DNA from: Flammeovirga sp. SJP92
Lineage (GTDB): Bacteria; Bacteroidota; Bacteroidia; Cytophagales; Flammeovirgaceae
Length of the DNA stretch: 64,000 bases
NCBI RefSeq assembly: GCF_001583495.1
Contig: NZ_LQAQ01000123.1
Span: 1-64,000, forward strand
Direction of reading: 5' to 3'
Position 1 is the first letter of the stretch. The number at the start of each line of letters is the position of its first letter. Of this stretch, positions 55,384 through 64,000 are shown piece by piece. Position numbers and translations under genes: made by a program. The notes beneath the pieces are model-generated. The model was not told the DNA's origin. It searched no databases and was given only the letters and a program-made list of their open reading frames with translations.

Positions 55384-57165
55384 ATGAAAAATAAATTATA
55401 TAAAGTTATATTAGGTGGCTTGTTGGCCTCAACAATGTGGTCTTGCTCAAGCTTTTTGGAAGAGAAAAACCCTAATGCACTAAACTCAGACGACTTCGGC
55501 AGTAATCCTGAACAATTGAATTCAAGTCTAACTGCAGTTTACAGTACTTTCAAAGAGAAAAACTTATTGGCAATTTCCAATGAGGTAAGACGAGATGACA
55601 TGTGTTTTGTGGGAACACAGGTTGCTCCTCTAACAGGTGATGAATTCTATCATAAGACGTACAACTCTTCAACGGGTATTATTGCAGAAAGATGGGCACG
55701 TATTTATAAAGGTATTTTTAGAACGAACCAAGTAATTGCGAATTATTATAAAGTCTATCCAGAAGAAGAAGAGATGGATGCTAATGGTGAGGAAATTGTA
55801 ATTACAGAAGAAAATACTCACCGTTATATACTAGCTCAAGCTCGTTTTTTTAGAGGTCTGTTCCACTTCTGGGCTTACAACTCTTTTAACGAAGGAAGAG
55901 TAGTGAAATACGATTTTGTTCCAACAGCAGAAGAGGATTTCTACCAAGCTCCTTTAGAGCCAGCAGAAATGAGAGAGTTCTTCAGAGGAGAATTAGAGTT
56001 TGCCATGAAAAATTTACCTATCTCTTGGGAGTCTCAGCATTTAGGTAGAGTAACAGCGGGTGCAGCTTCAGCACTTTTAGGTAAAAGTTACCTTTATGAA
56101 GGAGATTATGAAAACGCCGCACTTTATTTGAAAGATGTAATTGATAATTATGGTTATGCATTGACTACTGATTTTCTTGATAACTTCAGAGAAGAAACAG
56201 AGTTTAATTCAGAGTCAATCTTAGAGATTAATTATTCAAGTAACTTCAATACAGAGTTTAATATCAATGATGATGCATCTACTTCCAATGATATCGTAAA
56301 ATCATTTGTGACAAGAACATTTGGAGGTTGGGGTACATTACAGCCATCTTATTGGTTGGCATTAGCGTACAAAACAGACCCAATGGATCCTACAGACGCA
56401 AGAAACTACTACGTAGATGAGGATGGTGTTGAAAAATTAAAGCCTTATTCTCTAAGAGCATCTAACTCAGTAGTGATGATTGATGATATTGTTCCTTACT
56501 ATCAAAGCTTGCCTTATACTTACGGAAATGGACTTTTCAATCAGAAACAAGCTTATTTCAAGAAGTATTCTAGATGGGAGACGAGAACTACTGAATTAGG
56601 AGATGACAATATTGCTCGTTCAGGTCTGAATATTACGGTCATCCGTTTAGCTGATGTTTATTTAATGTATGCTGAAGCAATGATTAAAGGAGGTTCTGAT
56701 GCGGCAGGAATTGCTGAGGCATTGAAATATATCAATAAAGTACGTTACCGTTCAGCATTGGAATTGATTGGACCTTCATCAACAAGTGATTATGCAACAT
56801 CTCAGCACAATGAGAAAACATATACAGCACAGGAATTAATGGAACACCTAATGTATGTTGAGCGTCCATTAGAATTATCAGTAGAAGGCAATTCAATCCG
56901 TTGGTTTGACTTGAGAAGATGGGGTGTTTTGGAAGAGCGTTTTGAAGATCTTGCACAACGTAAGTACCACGTGGATAAGTTTGTGACTCCAGACAATAAA
57001 AACATTTGGGCCTCAGTACTTTTTGAAGGTGACCATCCTGATGAAGCGAAACAACACTTGAACAGAAATGAGTTCAGTACTTCTGCAACGAATTATATTA
57101 AGTCATTGCATGATTACTTCCCAATACCAAGTGTTGAGGCAGCGTCAAATCCATACCTTAATTAA
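55384..57165 (+). CDS. SusD/RagB-like surface glycan-binding lipoprotein
   Basis: A 593-residue lipoprotein with lipobox MWSC, then 'SFLEEKNPNALNSDDFGSNPEQLNSSLTAVYSTF', the SusD N-terminal signature. TPR-like helices follow ('AQARFFRGLFHFWAYNSFNEGRV' near 145), and the C-terminal RagB/SusD region has 'ELMEHLMYVERPLELSVEGNSIRWFDLRRWG'. It covers the SusC channel and delivers oligosaccharide. The 14-bp gap after susC shows they are one operon. Confidence 0.95.
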   Translation: MKNKLYKVILGGLLASTMWSCSSFLEEKNPNALNSDDFGSNPEQLNSSLTAVYSTFKEKNLLAISNEVRRDDMCFVGTQVAPLTGDEFYHKTYNSSTGIIAERWARIYKGIFRTNQVIANYYKVYPEEEEMDANGEEIVITEENTHRYILAQARFFRGLFHFWAYNSFNEGRVVKYDFVPTAEEDFYQAPLEPAEMREFFRGELEFAMKNLPISWESQHLGRVTAGAASALLGKSYLYEGDYENAALYLKDVIDNYGYALTTDFLDNFREETEFNSESILEINYSSNFNTEFNINDDASTSNDIVKSFVTRTFGGWGTLQPSYWLALAYKTDPMDPTDARNYYVDEDGVEKLKPYSLRASNSVVMIDDIVPYYQSLPYTYGNGLFNQKQAYFKKYSRWETRTTELGDDNIARSGLNITVIRLADVYLMYAEAMIKGGSDAAGIAEALKYINKVRYRSALELIGPSSTSDYATSQHNEKTYTAQELMEHLMYVERPLELSVEGNSIRWFDLRRWGVLEERFEDLAQRKYHVDKFVTPDNKNIWASVLFEGDHPDEAKQHLNRNEFSTSATNYIKSLHDYFPIPSVEAASNPYLN

Positions 57166-57242
57166 TAATAAATAAGTACACAGGCAAGGCAAACCTATTT
57201 GTACTGTCTGTGTACTCATTACTTATCAATTTTTTGAAAGAA

Positions 57243-58844
57243 ATGAAAAGATTACAATATATAATAAGTGCGCTTACATTATTACTTTGCTTGAATGCAT
57301 GTAGTAATAAAGAGTATGAAGAGCCTAATGAGTTCTCGGATGCCATGTGGTACACGAGTATGTCTAACACTAACTTCAGCTACAATGACACAATGAAAGT
57401 AGGTTTAAACTCTTTTGTTGCATTTTCAGACTTGTCAAGAGGAGCAGTGGATCATGGTTGGACTATTCCAACAGGTGCCAACTTTTTAGAAGGTACAATT
57501 GAGAATACTGTTGTTGATTATACGCCATACATTGTCAACGAAGGAGAAACTTATTCTGAAGAAAAAACAATCAGTGTGTTATTTACAGAAGCATCCGGTA
57601 AGACTGCATCTGGTGAAGATTCTGTTTTTATTGTAAACCTTTACAACACATTTAGAGACTCTGTGTCTTTTGCAGGTATTGATACCATGGAGGCTGTTTT
57701 TGAAAATAACCTTTGGGTAATGGACAGAGATTTCTATGTGAAAGTATATGATACCATCACAGTTGAGATTGAGATTTATAGAGAGAATGGTGAGCAATTG
57801 GAGAATATCATGGATAGTACTACTACTTATGATATTGAATTCGGTGAGAAATTGATTTTCAAAGATGTGACAACAAAAGGTGAACCTGATGCACGTTTAT
57901 GGAAAATTGGTGGTGAAGAGTTTAAAGATCAGGAAGTGGAGTACACAACAACGAAGTTGGGTAATCTAAGTGTAACTATGACTTCGAAAAGAGAAGATCA
58001 AAACTTGCCTAACACATCTAAGTTCTTCAATTTACCTGCTAAAATCAACGTGATTGCCTCTACAAAACCATTTGAGTTATCTGGTGAAGTAGAAGAGTTA
58101 GAAGATCAGACATTGAAACTAGCTTACAATGGTTTCTTCAAATCATTTACAAGTGCGGCAGGTAAAGACGCATTCTCTGTAACTGTAAATGGCACAGACG
58201 CAACGATTTCTTCTGTGGTAAGAAATGAAAGTAACTTTGCTGAAATCAATATCAAATTGGATGAAACAATTTACAGCAACGATGAAGTGATTGTAACGTA
58301 TAAAGGAGGTTTAGAAGCAACAGATGGTAGATCAAGCTCTGGATTCACAAAAACTGTACAGATGCACAAAACACTTCTTATTGAGCCTCACGTTCCTTCA
58401 TTAGAAGGGGATCAATATGTTCCAGCTACTACAACAGTTGATAATGCTGAAAACACAACATATGAAGAAAGAGTAGTAGATGGCCATAAAGTGATGTATA
58501 TGGTAAAAACTTCTGGACCTCTTCAATTGGATGGTAAAGGCCTAAGATTTGACCTTAAAAATGGTGTTAAGTATAAGATTACTTTTAAGTTATGGTCAGA
58601 AGTTAATGCTAAAGGTTTCAAAATATTCCTTGCGGAAGATTCATGGTGGAGTGATCCAAATGTAGTCTTCAATACAAATGAGTTTGAAGGCAGACAATTA
58701 AATCAGTGGGAGGAATATGAGTTCGTTTATGAAAAAACAACTGCTGATAAATTTGGGGCTTACTTTATTTTGCAGTTGGGCAACAACGGTCCATACAGCA
58801 TCAGAGATTTAAGTCTTGAAGTTTACGATGATCGACCTGAATAG
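57243..58844 (+). CDS. Surface glycan-binding lipoprotein of the SusCD operon (SusE/F position)
   Basis: A 533-residue lipoprotein with lipobox LNAC. The N-terminal part has PKD-like beta domains ('WTIPTGANFLEGTIENTVVDYTPYIVNEGETYSEEKTISVLFTEASG') and the C-terminal part is CBM-like ('LRFDLKNGVKYKITFKLWSEVNAKGFKIFLAED'). Being third in the operon, it is the likely extra glycan-binding protein. ATG 57243 is used because it leads directly into the lipoprotein signal; the frame opens earlier at 57210. A terminator follows. Confidence 0.8.
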   Translation: MKRLQYIISALTLLLCLNACSNKEYEEPNEFSDAMWYTSMSNTNFSYNDTMKVGLNSFVAFSDLSRGAVDHGWTIPTGANFLEGTIENTVVDYTPYIVNEGETYSEEKTISVLFTEASGKTASGEDSVFIVNLYNTFRDSVSFAGIDTMEAVFENNLWVMDRDFYVKVYDTITVEIEIYRENGEQLENIMDSTTTYDIEFGEKLIFKDVTTKGEPDARLWKIGGEEFKDQEVEYTTTKLGNLSVTMTSKREDQNLPNTSKFFNLPAKINVIASTKPFELSGEVEELEDQTLKLAYNGFFKSFTSAAGKDAFSVTVNGTDATISSVVRNESNFAEINIKLDETIYSNDEVIVTYKGGLEATDGRSSSGFTKTVQMHKTLLIEPHVPSLEGDQYVPATTTVDNAENTTYEERVVDGHKVMYMVKTSGPLQLDGKGLRFDLKNGVKYKITFKLWSEVNAKGFKIFLAEDSWWSDPNVVFNTNEFEGRQLNQWEEYEFVYEKTTADKFGAYFILQLGNNGPYSIRDLSLEVYDDRPE

Positions 58845-58870
58845 TTCTAGCCTGAACTTTGAATCATAAA

Positions 58871-58909
58871 AAAATGAACAACTGGTGAATACTGGTTGTT
58901 CATTTTTTT
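58871..58909 (+). terminator. Terminator of the SusCD operon
   Basis: AAATGAACAAC and GTTGTTCATTT stem with TGGTGAATACTG loop, followed by a T-run. It lies 27 bases after the stop codon of the third operon gene. Confidence 0.85.
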
Positions 58910-59023
58910 CTGAAAACTATTATAGCCCTTCTTTTCATTTGATGTTCTAATTGATATTTGTATTATTAAATAAAAAACTTCTATTTTATGGTTTGAAACT
59001 ATTAAAGCAATCTGTTTTTGTAT

Positions 59024-59851
59024 ATGTACTCTAAAAATATATTCCTGATTTTATTCCTATTTTTTGTTCAATTTAGTTGTAAGAAAGCTAACCAAAATCA
59101 ATTTACCACTCTAGAATGTAATCCTGAACCATTACCGCTATACGATAGTATTGTCGGGACTATTATGGATGATCATGGAATTCCACTAAGAGATACTTTA
59201 TTGGACCTAATTGAACGTAAAACAACAGTATTTCAGCCTTGTAGAGAGATGATTTATCAAACCAAGTTCAGTGATAAAAACAATGAGATTATTTCGAGTG
59301 GTAGGATAAAAATGATGGCTACGGGCCGAAAATGGAAGTTTCAACCTGAAAAACAAGTGGAGGTTGCACTTCAATATGAATACACAGCCGAGGATTATGA
59401 AAAATGTAAGGAGCATCAACTCAATACAAAATTAGGTTTTGATCACTGGATTAATGAAGCTACAGAAGGAGTAATTGAAAATGTAGAAAAAGTATGGATG
59501 CACCCTTTTAGGTTCAATCAATATACATTTACAGAAGTAGCGCCTTTTCCAGAAGTTATTTTTCCTTTAAGTATAGGGAAATCTTGGACTGGGCGATTGT
59601 CGCTTCAAGAAGGTTGGGGTGATTGGGAAAATTCATCTGGATCATTCAAATATAAGGTGGTTGCCAGAGAAAATATAGGAACAAAATATGCCGAAATACA
59701 AAATTGCTGGAAGATTGAAAGTAAGGCTACGTACTCTTTTGGAGAATCAAAACTGAACTATTGGTTTCATGAAGAATTAGGTTTTGTGAAATTCGAGTAT
59801 TTAAATTATGGTCATCAAAAGCTGATGATTGAATTAGCAGAAGTACATTAA
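59024..59851 (+). CDS. Hypothetical lipoprotein
   Basis: A 275-residue lipoprotein with lipobox FSC. The mature part has 'VGTIMDDHGIPLRDTLLDLIERKTTVFQPC' and a beta-rich C-terminal half ('GKSWTGRLSLQEGWGDWENSSGSFKYKVVARENI'). A family is not recognised. The frame could begin at a TTG 6 bases upstream, but ATG 59024 is better. The YdcF-like gene starts one base after its stop codon, so the two form an operon. Confidence 0.6.
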   Translation: MYSKNIFLILFLFFVQFSCKKANQNQFTTLECNPEPLPLYDSIVGTIMDDHGIPLRDTLLDLIERKTTVFQPCREMIYQTKFSDKNNEIISSGRIKMMATGRKWKFQPEKQVEVALQYEYTAEDYEKCKEHQLNTKLGFDHWINEATEGVIENVEKVWMHPFRFNQYTFTEVAPFPEVIFPLSIGKSWTGRLSLQEGWGDWENSSGSFKYKVVARENIGTKYAEIQNCWKIESKATYSFGESKLNYWFHEELGFVKFEYLNYGHQKLMIELAEVH

Positions 59852-59852
59852 T

Positions 59853-60419
59853 ATGAAAACAATCAAATTTTTAATTTACATTGGTATTTCATGGTTTAGT
59901 ATACATGAGTTATACACCATATTTGACGGGATATTTTCACAGCCTCAAAAAAGTGAATTTGCCATAATTTTTGGTAATACTGTAAACGAAGACGGGACAT
60001 TGTCTAGACGTTTGGAGGAGAGAGTGAAGAAAGGATTAGAATTATATAAATCAAATACAGTAGAAAAGCTTTTTGTAAGTGGTGGATTGGGAAAAGAGGG
60101 ACATTATGAAGGGCAGAAAATGGCGGAGTACTTGATCCATAAAGGTGTTCCTGCCAATGCTATTTTTATAGATGATGAAGGAAATACTTCTTGGCTGACA
60201 GCATTAAACTTTAAAAAACAATTTCCCAACTGTAAATCAGTAGTGGTAGTTTCACAATTCTATCACATTACCAGATCAAAATTAGCGTTTCGAAAAATAG
60301 ATATAGATCAAGTGTCAGGAGCAAGTCCGAATTATTTTGAGTGGAGAGATTTGTATGGTTTGTTCAGGGAATTTTTTGGTTTTTATAAATATTACTTCAT
60401 TCTCAGTTTTGATCATTAA
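59853..60419 (+). CDS. YdcF/ElyC (SanA)-family membrane protein
   Basis: A 188-residue protein with one N-terminal membrane helix and a DUF218 domain: 'EFAIIFGNTVNEDGTLSRRLEERVKKGLELYKSNTVEKLFVSGGLGKEGHYEGQKM', then 'DEGNTSWLTALNF', then 'VVVVSQFYHITRSKLAF'. The family includes E. coli ElyC and SanA, which affect envelope polysaccharide synthesis; biochemical activity is uncertain. It is co-transcribed with the lipoprotein before it. Confidence 0.85.
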   Translation: MKTIKFLIYIGISWFSIHELYTIFDGIFSQPQKSEFAIIFGNTVNEDGTLSRRLEERVKKGLELYKSNTVEKLFVSGGLGKEGHYEGQKMAEYLIHKGVPANAIFIDDEGNTSWLTALNFKKQFPNCKSVVVVSQFYHITRSKLAFRKIDIDQVSGASPNYFEWRDLYGLFREFFGFYKYYFILSFDH

Positions 60420-60692
60420 ATAGGTTATTCATCAAGTGAAATAAATCTTTTTATAGCGTATATATATTATAGCGTGTTGTTTATGTGGTAGATAACTATT
60501 TCCTTTTATAGGAGACCTAATTTTCAGTTGGCATAATTGCACTGTGTTACAGTAAATAATGTTCTAAAAATTAACATTAATTATGATAAATGATTAGTTA
60601 ATAGAGTTGAATGTATCTAATTAGCAAGAGTACTATAACTAATTAAAACCAATTACCTTAGCTAATTAAAGGTGATTAAAACACTTTATCTA

Positions 60693-62066
60693 ATGAGAAA
60701 ACTAATAACTTCAATTCTATCCATTTGTATTATGCTGTCTTCTTGTACAAATGAAGACAAACCGGAACCTCAGCTTGAAGGAAATTTTAAACTCAATCTC
60801 TCTATCCTAGATGAAACCATTGTGGAAAAATCTAATGAGAGAATCTCAAGCGTATCAATCGATGACCTGCTGATCAGCATATATTCTGATGATTCAACAG
60901 CTGTGATTGAAGATGTTCCTTACAAGGATATGAGTAATGGAATTTTACTAAGTGAAGGCTTTTACAAAGTAGAAGTCAATTATGGAACACCAAATGATTT
61001 CGTATTTGATAATCCTGTCTATTACGGAGAATCAACTTTTGAGGTTCTTCCAGGCCAAATTTCGCAAGTAAATGTCTCTGTATCTCTTGTGAATGCAAAG
61101 ATTAAAATTGTATTTTCAGATACTCTTCAAAGTTTATATCCTGATATAAATGTCACAGTTCGTGCAGATACAATTCATTCAGTTGTTATTGATAAGGATG
61201 TTGATCAAATATTATATGTACTTCCACAACATATATATTTAGATGTAAATTATGAGACTGACCCAGAAGAAAACTGGTTGACGTTTCAGATTCCTAATGT
61301 AAGAAAGAATGACTTTTACCGTGTTACTTTTTCAGCAGTTAATCAAGGTGGTAAATTCAGTTTAATTATTGAGGAAGAAAACATTATTGACCTCGATTTT
61401 AATGTTCCTGTTCAAGATGGATACATTTTACCAGTAAGTCCCGGAAGTGGTGACGATTCAACTTCGGTTGTTTTCCCTGATCATGTTGCACTAACTACGC
61501 AAGTAGGCTTTGATAATTTTGTTGAATTAGGAATTACTAAAATTGAAGGAAGTCTGAGTATCAATACTGATGAAATTACAGATATAAGTAGGTTATCAAC
61601 TTTAAGAGAGGTAACTGGCCATGTATATTTAACAGGTCTTTCAAGTATTGTGAATTTAGATGGTTTTAGAAATCTGAAAAAAATTGGTGGTGACCTTCGT
61701 GTATATGGTCAATTCCAGACAAAACTTGATGCCTTTTTGAACTTTGCAGCTTTAGACTCTGTAAAAGGAGATCTTTACATAGCAAATCTTCCAGTAGAAG
61801 CAGAAAGCTTTGGTTTTTTATCTAATTTGAAATATGTAGGAGGAGACTTTGAAATTAGATCCTGCTATTTTCTATCATCCTTAACTGGTTTTGATGATTT
61901 AGATACAATTGAAGGTGATATAAATTTTGAAAATAATAAGCTTTTATCTGATTATTGTGATTTTGATCCTAATATTCTAATTAAAAATAGAGGTAGTTTT
62001 GCTTGTAGGAGTAATAAATATAATCCTTCAAGAACTTCTCTCGAAAATGGATTATGTAGGCAGTAA
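60693..62066 (+). CDS. DUF4493 lipoprotein with leucine-rich C-terminal domain
   Basis: A 457-residue lipoprotein: lipobox LSSC, then DUF4493 (about 25-240, with 'EGFYKVEVNYGTPNDFVFDNPVYYGESTFEVLPGQ'). The C-terminal half has repeats of the receptor L-domain/leucine-rich type ('ISRLSTLREVTGHVYLTGLSSIVNLDGFRNLKKIGGDLRVYG'). The DUF4493 part is like the proteins at 2126 and 3832. A binding scaffold role is inference. ATG 60693 is used; the frame opens with GTG at 60672. Promoter not clear in the 270 bases upstream. Confidence 0.75.
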   Translation: MRKLITSILSICIMLSSCTNEDKPEPQLEGNFKLNLSILDETIVEKSNERISSVSIDDLLISIYSDDSTAVIEDVPYKDMSNGILLSEGFYKVEVNYGTPNDFVFDNPVYYGESTFEVLPGQISQVNVSVSLVNAKIKIVFSDTLQSLYPDINVTVRADTIHSVVIDKDVDQILYVLPQHIYLDVNYETDPEENWLTFQIPNVRKNDFYRVTFSAVNQGGKFSLIIEEENIIDLDFNVPVQDGYILPVSPGSGDDSTSVVFPDHVALTTQVGFDNFVELGITKIEGSLSINTDEITDISRLSTLREVTGHVYLTGLSSIVNLDGFRNLKKIGGDLRVYGQFQTKLDAFLNFAALDSVKGDLYIANLPVEAESFGFLSNLKYVGGDFEIRSCYFLSSLTGFDDLDTIEGDINFENNKLLSDYCDFDPNILIKNRGSFACRSNKYNPSRTSLENGLCRQ

Positions 62067-62088
62067 GTAATCATATTATTAAAATAAA

Positions 62089-62137
62089 AAGTCATCTTTA
62101 CCTTATACAATGACGATAAGGTGAAGATGACTTTTTT
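62089..62137. terminator. Shared terminator between convergent genes
   Basis: AAGTCATCTTTACCTTAT and ATAAGGT-GAAGATGACTT pair, with a T-run on the plus strand and A/T tract on the other side. It lies between the DUF4493/leucine-rich gene and the sulfatase. Confidence 0.85.
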
Positions 62138-62157
62138 ATGAATAATACAATCTGAGA

Positions 62158-63711
62158 CTACTTCAAAATCAATTTCTGAGTCTTATTGTAATCTCCTCTT
62201 TTTTGTACAAACTCCTCCATCAACTGCTTTACCAATTCAGGGTTTTGAGAAGCAATGTCATTTTGCTGGAAAGGATCTTCCTTCAGGTTATAAAGTGAAA
62301 TTTCCTCGTTATTACCCAGCTCAATATTGACTTTCTTGTTAATCTTGGGCCCTTTGTAAGCTGGAATTAAAATATAATCACCTTTGCGGTAAGAAGTCCT
62401 TGTTGTTGCTTCAAGAATGATCGAAGACCTACCTTCTTTACTTTCTCCTAATAAAGCAGGAAGAACATCTTGAGAATCACCCGTTCTTTCTTCACTGCCT
62501 ACTAGTGATGCTAATGAACTGAATAAATCCAATTGGCTCACTAGAGCATCAGATTTACCACTTTTGATTCTACCTTTCCAGTAAGTGATAAATGGAACGT
62601 GAGTACCGGCATCATATAAAGAGTATTTTCCACCTCGTAATCCACCGCTAGGGCTATGATCACCTAATAGTTCAACTGCTTTATCATAGTAACCGTCATT
62701 CAATACAGGTCCGTTGTCTGAAGAGAAAATGATCATTGTGTTTTCTTCAATACCAGCTTCGCGAAGCGTTTTCAATAGCTCACCTACACACCAATCGGCC
62801 TCCAAAATCACATCACCTCTAGGACCTTTACCTGATTTGCCTACAAAACGAGGGTGGGGTGTTCTAGGAACATGAGGTTGTTGCATGGTATAAGTCAAGA
62901 AGAACGGTTTGTCCTCTTTAGCTTTTGCTGTGATATATGATTTTACCTTGTTAAGGAAATGATCTGCCATATCCACATCATTCCATAGCGCCGCTTTTCC
63001 ACCTTTCATATATCCAATTCTCGGAATACCGTTGACGATAGCTTGATTATGCCCATGATGCCATTTCATCTTCAACATCTCAGGGTTGTCAATGGCATTA
63101 GGCTCATCATCAAACTTTACATTATAATCAATTACAATAGGGTCATTTTTATCAAGGTTCACCACATCACCATCCTCAATATAAACAGTAGGTACACGAT
63201 CTTGTGTAGCCGCCATGATATAGGAATAATCAAATCCGACCTCATTTGGTCCTGGTGAAATATGCTCGTTCCAGTTTTTGTCGGCTGTACCAAGTCCTAA
63301 GTGCCATTTACCGATAATGGCTGTTGAGTACCCGGCAGTTCTTAGCATTTTTGGAACAGTGGGTTGTTTCGTATCAATGATCAAAGGAGCGGTGCCTGGT
63401 AAAATCTTCAAGTTGTTTCTCCATGGGTAAGCACCCGTCAGTGCAGCGTATCTTGATGGTGTACAAGTGGCAGATGACGCATAGCCATTGGAGAAGTTAA
63501 TACCATTGTTGGCTAAATAATCAATGTTAGGAGTTCTGAAACCTTTGGCTCCGTTGGCACTGAAATCACCATAGCCAAGATCATCTAAATACACGAAAAT
63601 GATATTTGGTTTAGTTTCTTTCTGCGACTCGTTGTTTGCCGTGGTTTGCTTCTGACACCCCATCGTTGCAAGCAAACCTAAAATAGTAATAAATAAGCTG
63701 TATTTTTTCAT
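62158..63711 (-). CDS. S1-family sulfatase lipoprotein
   Basis: A 517-residue sulfatase with lipobox TMGC, so it is anchored rather than soluble. 'NIIFVYLDDLGYGDFSANG' gives the N-terminal metal Asp residues; the activation motif is Cys83 in TCTPSRYAALTG; 'IIGKWHLGLG' is near 135, 'QQPHVPRTPHPRF' near 275 and 'FSSDNGPV' near 330. It resembles arylsulfatase A/choline-sulfatase-like S1 members. A transporter partner is not beside it. Substrate is not readable, but with the other two sulfatases it points to a highly sulfated glycan. Confidence 0.93.
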   Translation of the reverse strand: MKKYSLFITILGLLATMGCQKQTTANNESQKETKPNIIFVYLDDLGYGDFSANGAKGFRTPNIDYLANNGINFSNGYASSATCTPSRYAALTGAYPWRNNLKILPGTAPLIIDTKQPTVPKMLRTAGYSTAIIGKWHLGLGTADKNWNEHISPGPNEVGFDYSYIMAATQDRVPTVYIEDGDVVNLDKNDPIVIDYNVKFDDEPNAIDNPEMLKMKWHHGHNQAIVNGIPRIGYMKGGKAALWNDVDMADHFLNKVKSYITAKAKEDKPFFLTYTMQQPHVPRTPHPRFVGKSGKGPRGDVILEADWCVGELLKTLREAGIEENTMIIFSSDNGPVLNDGYYDKAVELLGDHSPSGGLRGGKYSLYDAGTHVPFITYWKGRIKSGKSDALVSQLDLFSSLASLVGSEERTGDSQDVLPALLGESKEGRSSIILEATTRTSYRKGDYILIPAYKGPKINKKVNIELGNNEEISLYNLKEDPFQQNDIASQNPELVKQLMEEFVQKRGDYNKTQKLILK

Positions 63712-63856
63712 TTCAAATAGTAAAAAAATAATAGTTCTTTTGAAGGAAGAAGACCTATTTTATGTAGATTATATCCACTGTCAACCTACCCATCAAAAGA
63801 ATATAATACTTGATAAATAGTTCAAAAAGTAACACTTCAACTTGCTGTGCTACTGA

Positions 63857-63918
63857 ATACATTGTAAACCAAATTAACGTTAACTCTGAAGCACTCGTTT
63901 ACTTTTGTCTTAGTACTT
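63857..63918. repeat. Remnant of the MITE-like families
   Basis: ACATTGTAAACCAAATTAACG resembles the right end of the element at 40648-41114, and ACTTTTGTCTTAGTACTT (63901-63918) resembles the end of the AAGTACTAGGACA elements. The stretch 63712-64000 holds no gene; the 61-codon frame across it is made of these repeats. Confidence 0.45.
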
Positions 63919-64000
63919 ATTTGGACATTATTGATACAAATGCTGACATTGTTTTCATTTTGTTCTCAACAAATTTAATGCTTTTGTCAAAGTAAAAACA

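Noticed and set aside
63810-63995. 61-codon frame at the window end
   Set aside because: It runs across repeat remnants and has no protein-like features.

Overview
The window looks like part of a chromosome from a marine, polysaccharide-degrading Bacteroidota, probably a Flammeovirga-like Cytophagales. This rests on low GC, a SusC/SusD pair, hybrid two-component systems (HTCS), three S1-type sulfatases, type IX secretion (T9SS) sorting tails and DUF4493 lipoproteins. The genus is inference. No rRNA, tRNA, CRISPR array or complete transposase was seen.

Region 1 (1-8.8 kb): the tail of an upstream gene, a sulfatase, a lipoprotein joining DUF4493 to a GH5 glycosidase, a second DUF4493 lipoprotein, and a sensor with a Reg_prop propeller, Y_Y_Y domain and SpoIIE phosphatase output, followed by a membrane AraC-type regulator. 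Region 2 (9-12 kb): small lipoproteins and SUKH-like or hypothetical genes between two-hairpin repeats. Region 3 (12.3-19 kb): one 2207-residue T9SS-exported enzyme with two GH5-like catalytic domains, PKD modules and several carbohydrate-binding modules.

Region 4 (19.2-28.5 kb) is the most unusual part. It is an array of small genes all on the minus strand (a papain-like protease, DUF2750, DUF6314, small membrane and lipoproteins). They are separated by six near-identical 159-bp double-hairpin repeats, three orphan group II intron domain V/VI ends on the plus strand, and a short palindrome placed just upstream of several start codons. The layout resembles an integron-type cassette array, but no integrase is visible.

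Region 5 (28.5-32.7 kb): a broken IS30-like HTH gene, an antibiotic-biosynthesis-monooxygenase-fold protein, a DUF5685 protein with an extreme cysteine tail, and MITE-like elements. Region 6 (32.7-63.7 kb): two HTCS regulators, a T9SS beta-helix protein, a DUF3500 lipoprotein, a PagL-like deacylase, two sulfatases, a susC-susD-surface-lipoprotein operon, a YdcF-like protein and a DUF4493/leucine-rich lipoprotein.

Together the sulfatases, GH5 enzymes, beta-helix protein, SusC/SusD uptake and HTCS sensing suggest use of a sulfated, possibly mannose-containing algal polysaccharide; the substrate is inference. Short exact tandem duplications recur at five loci, and several genes are visibly broken or remodelled by repeats.
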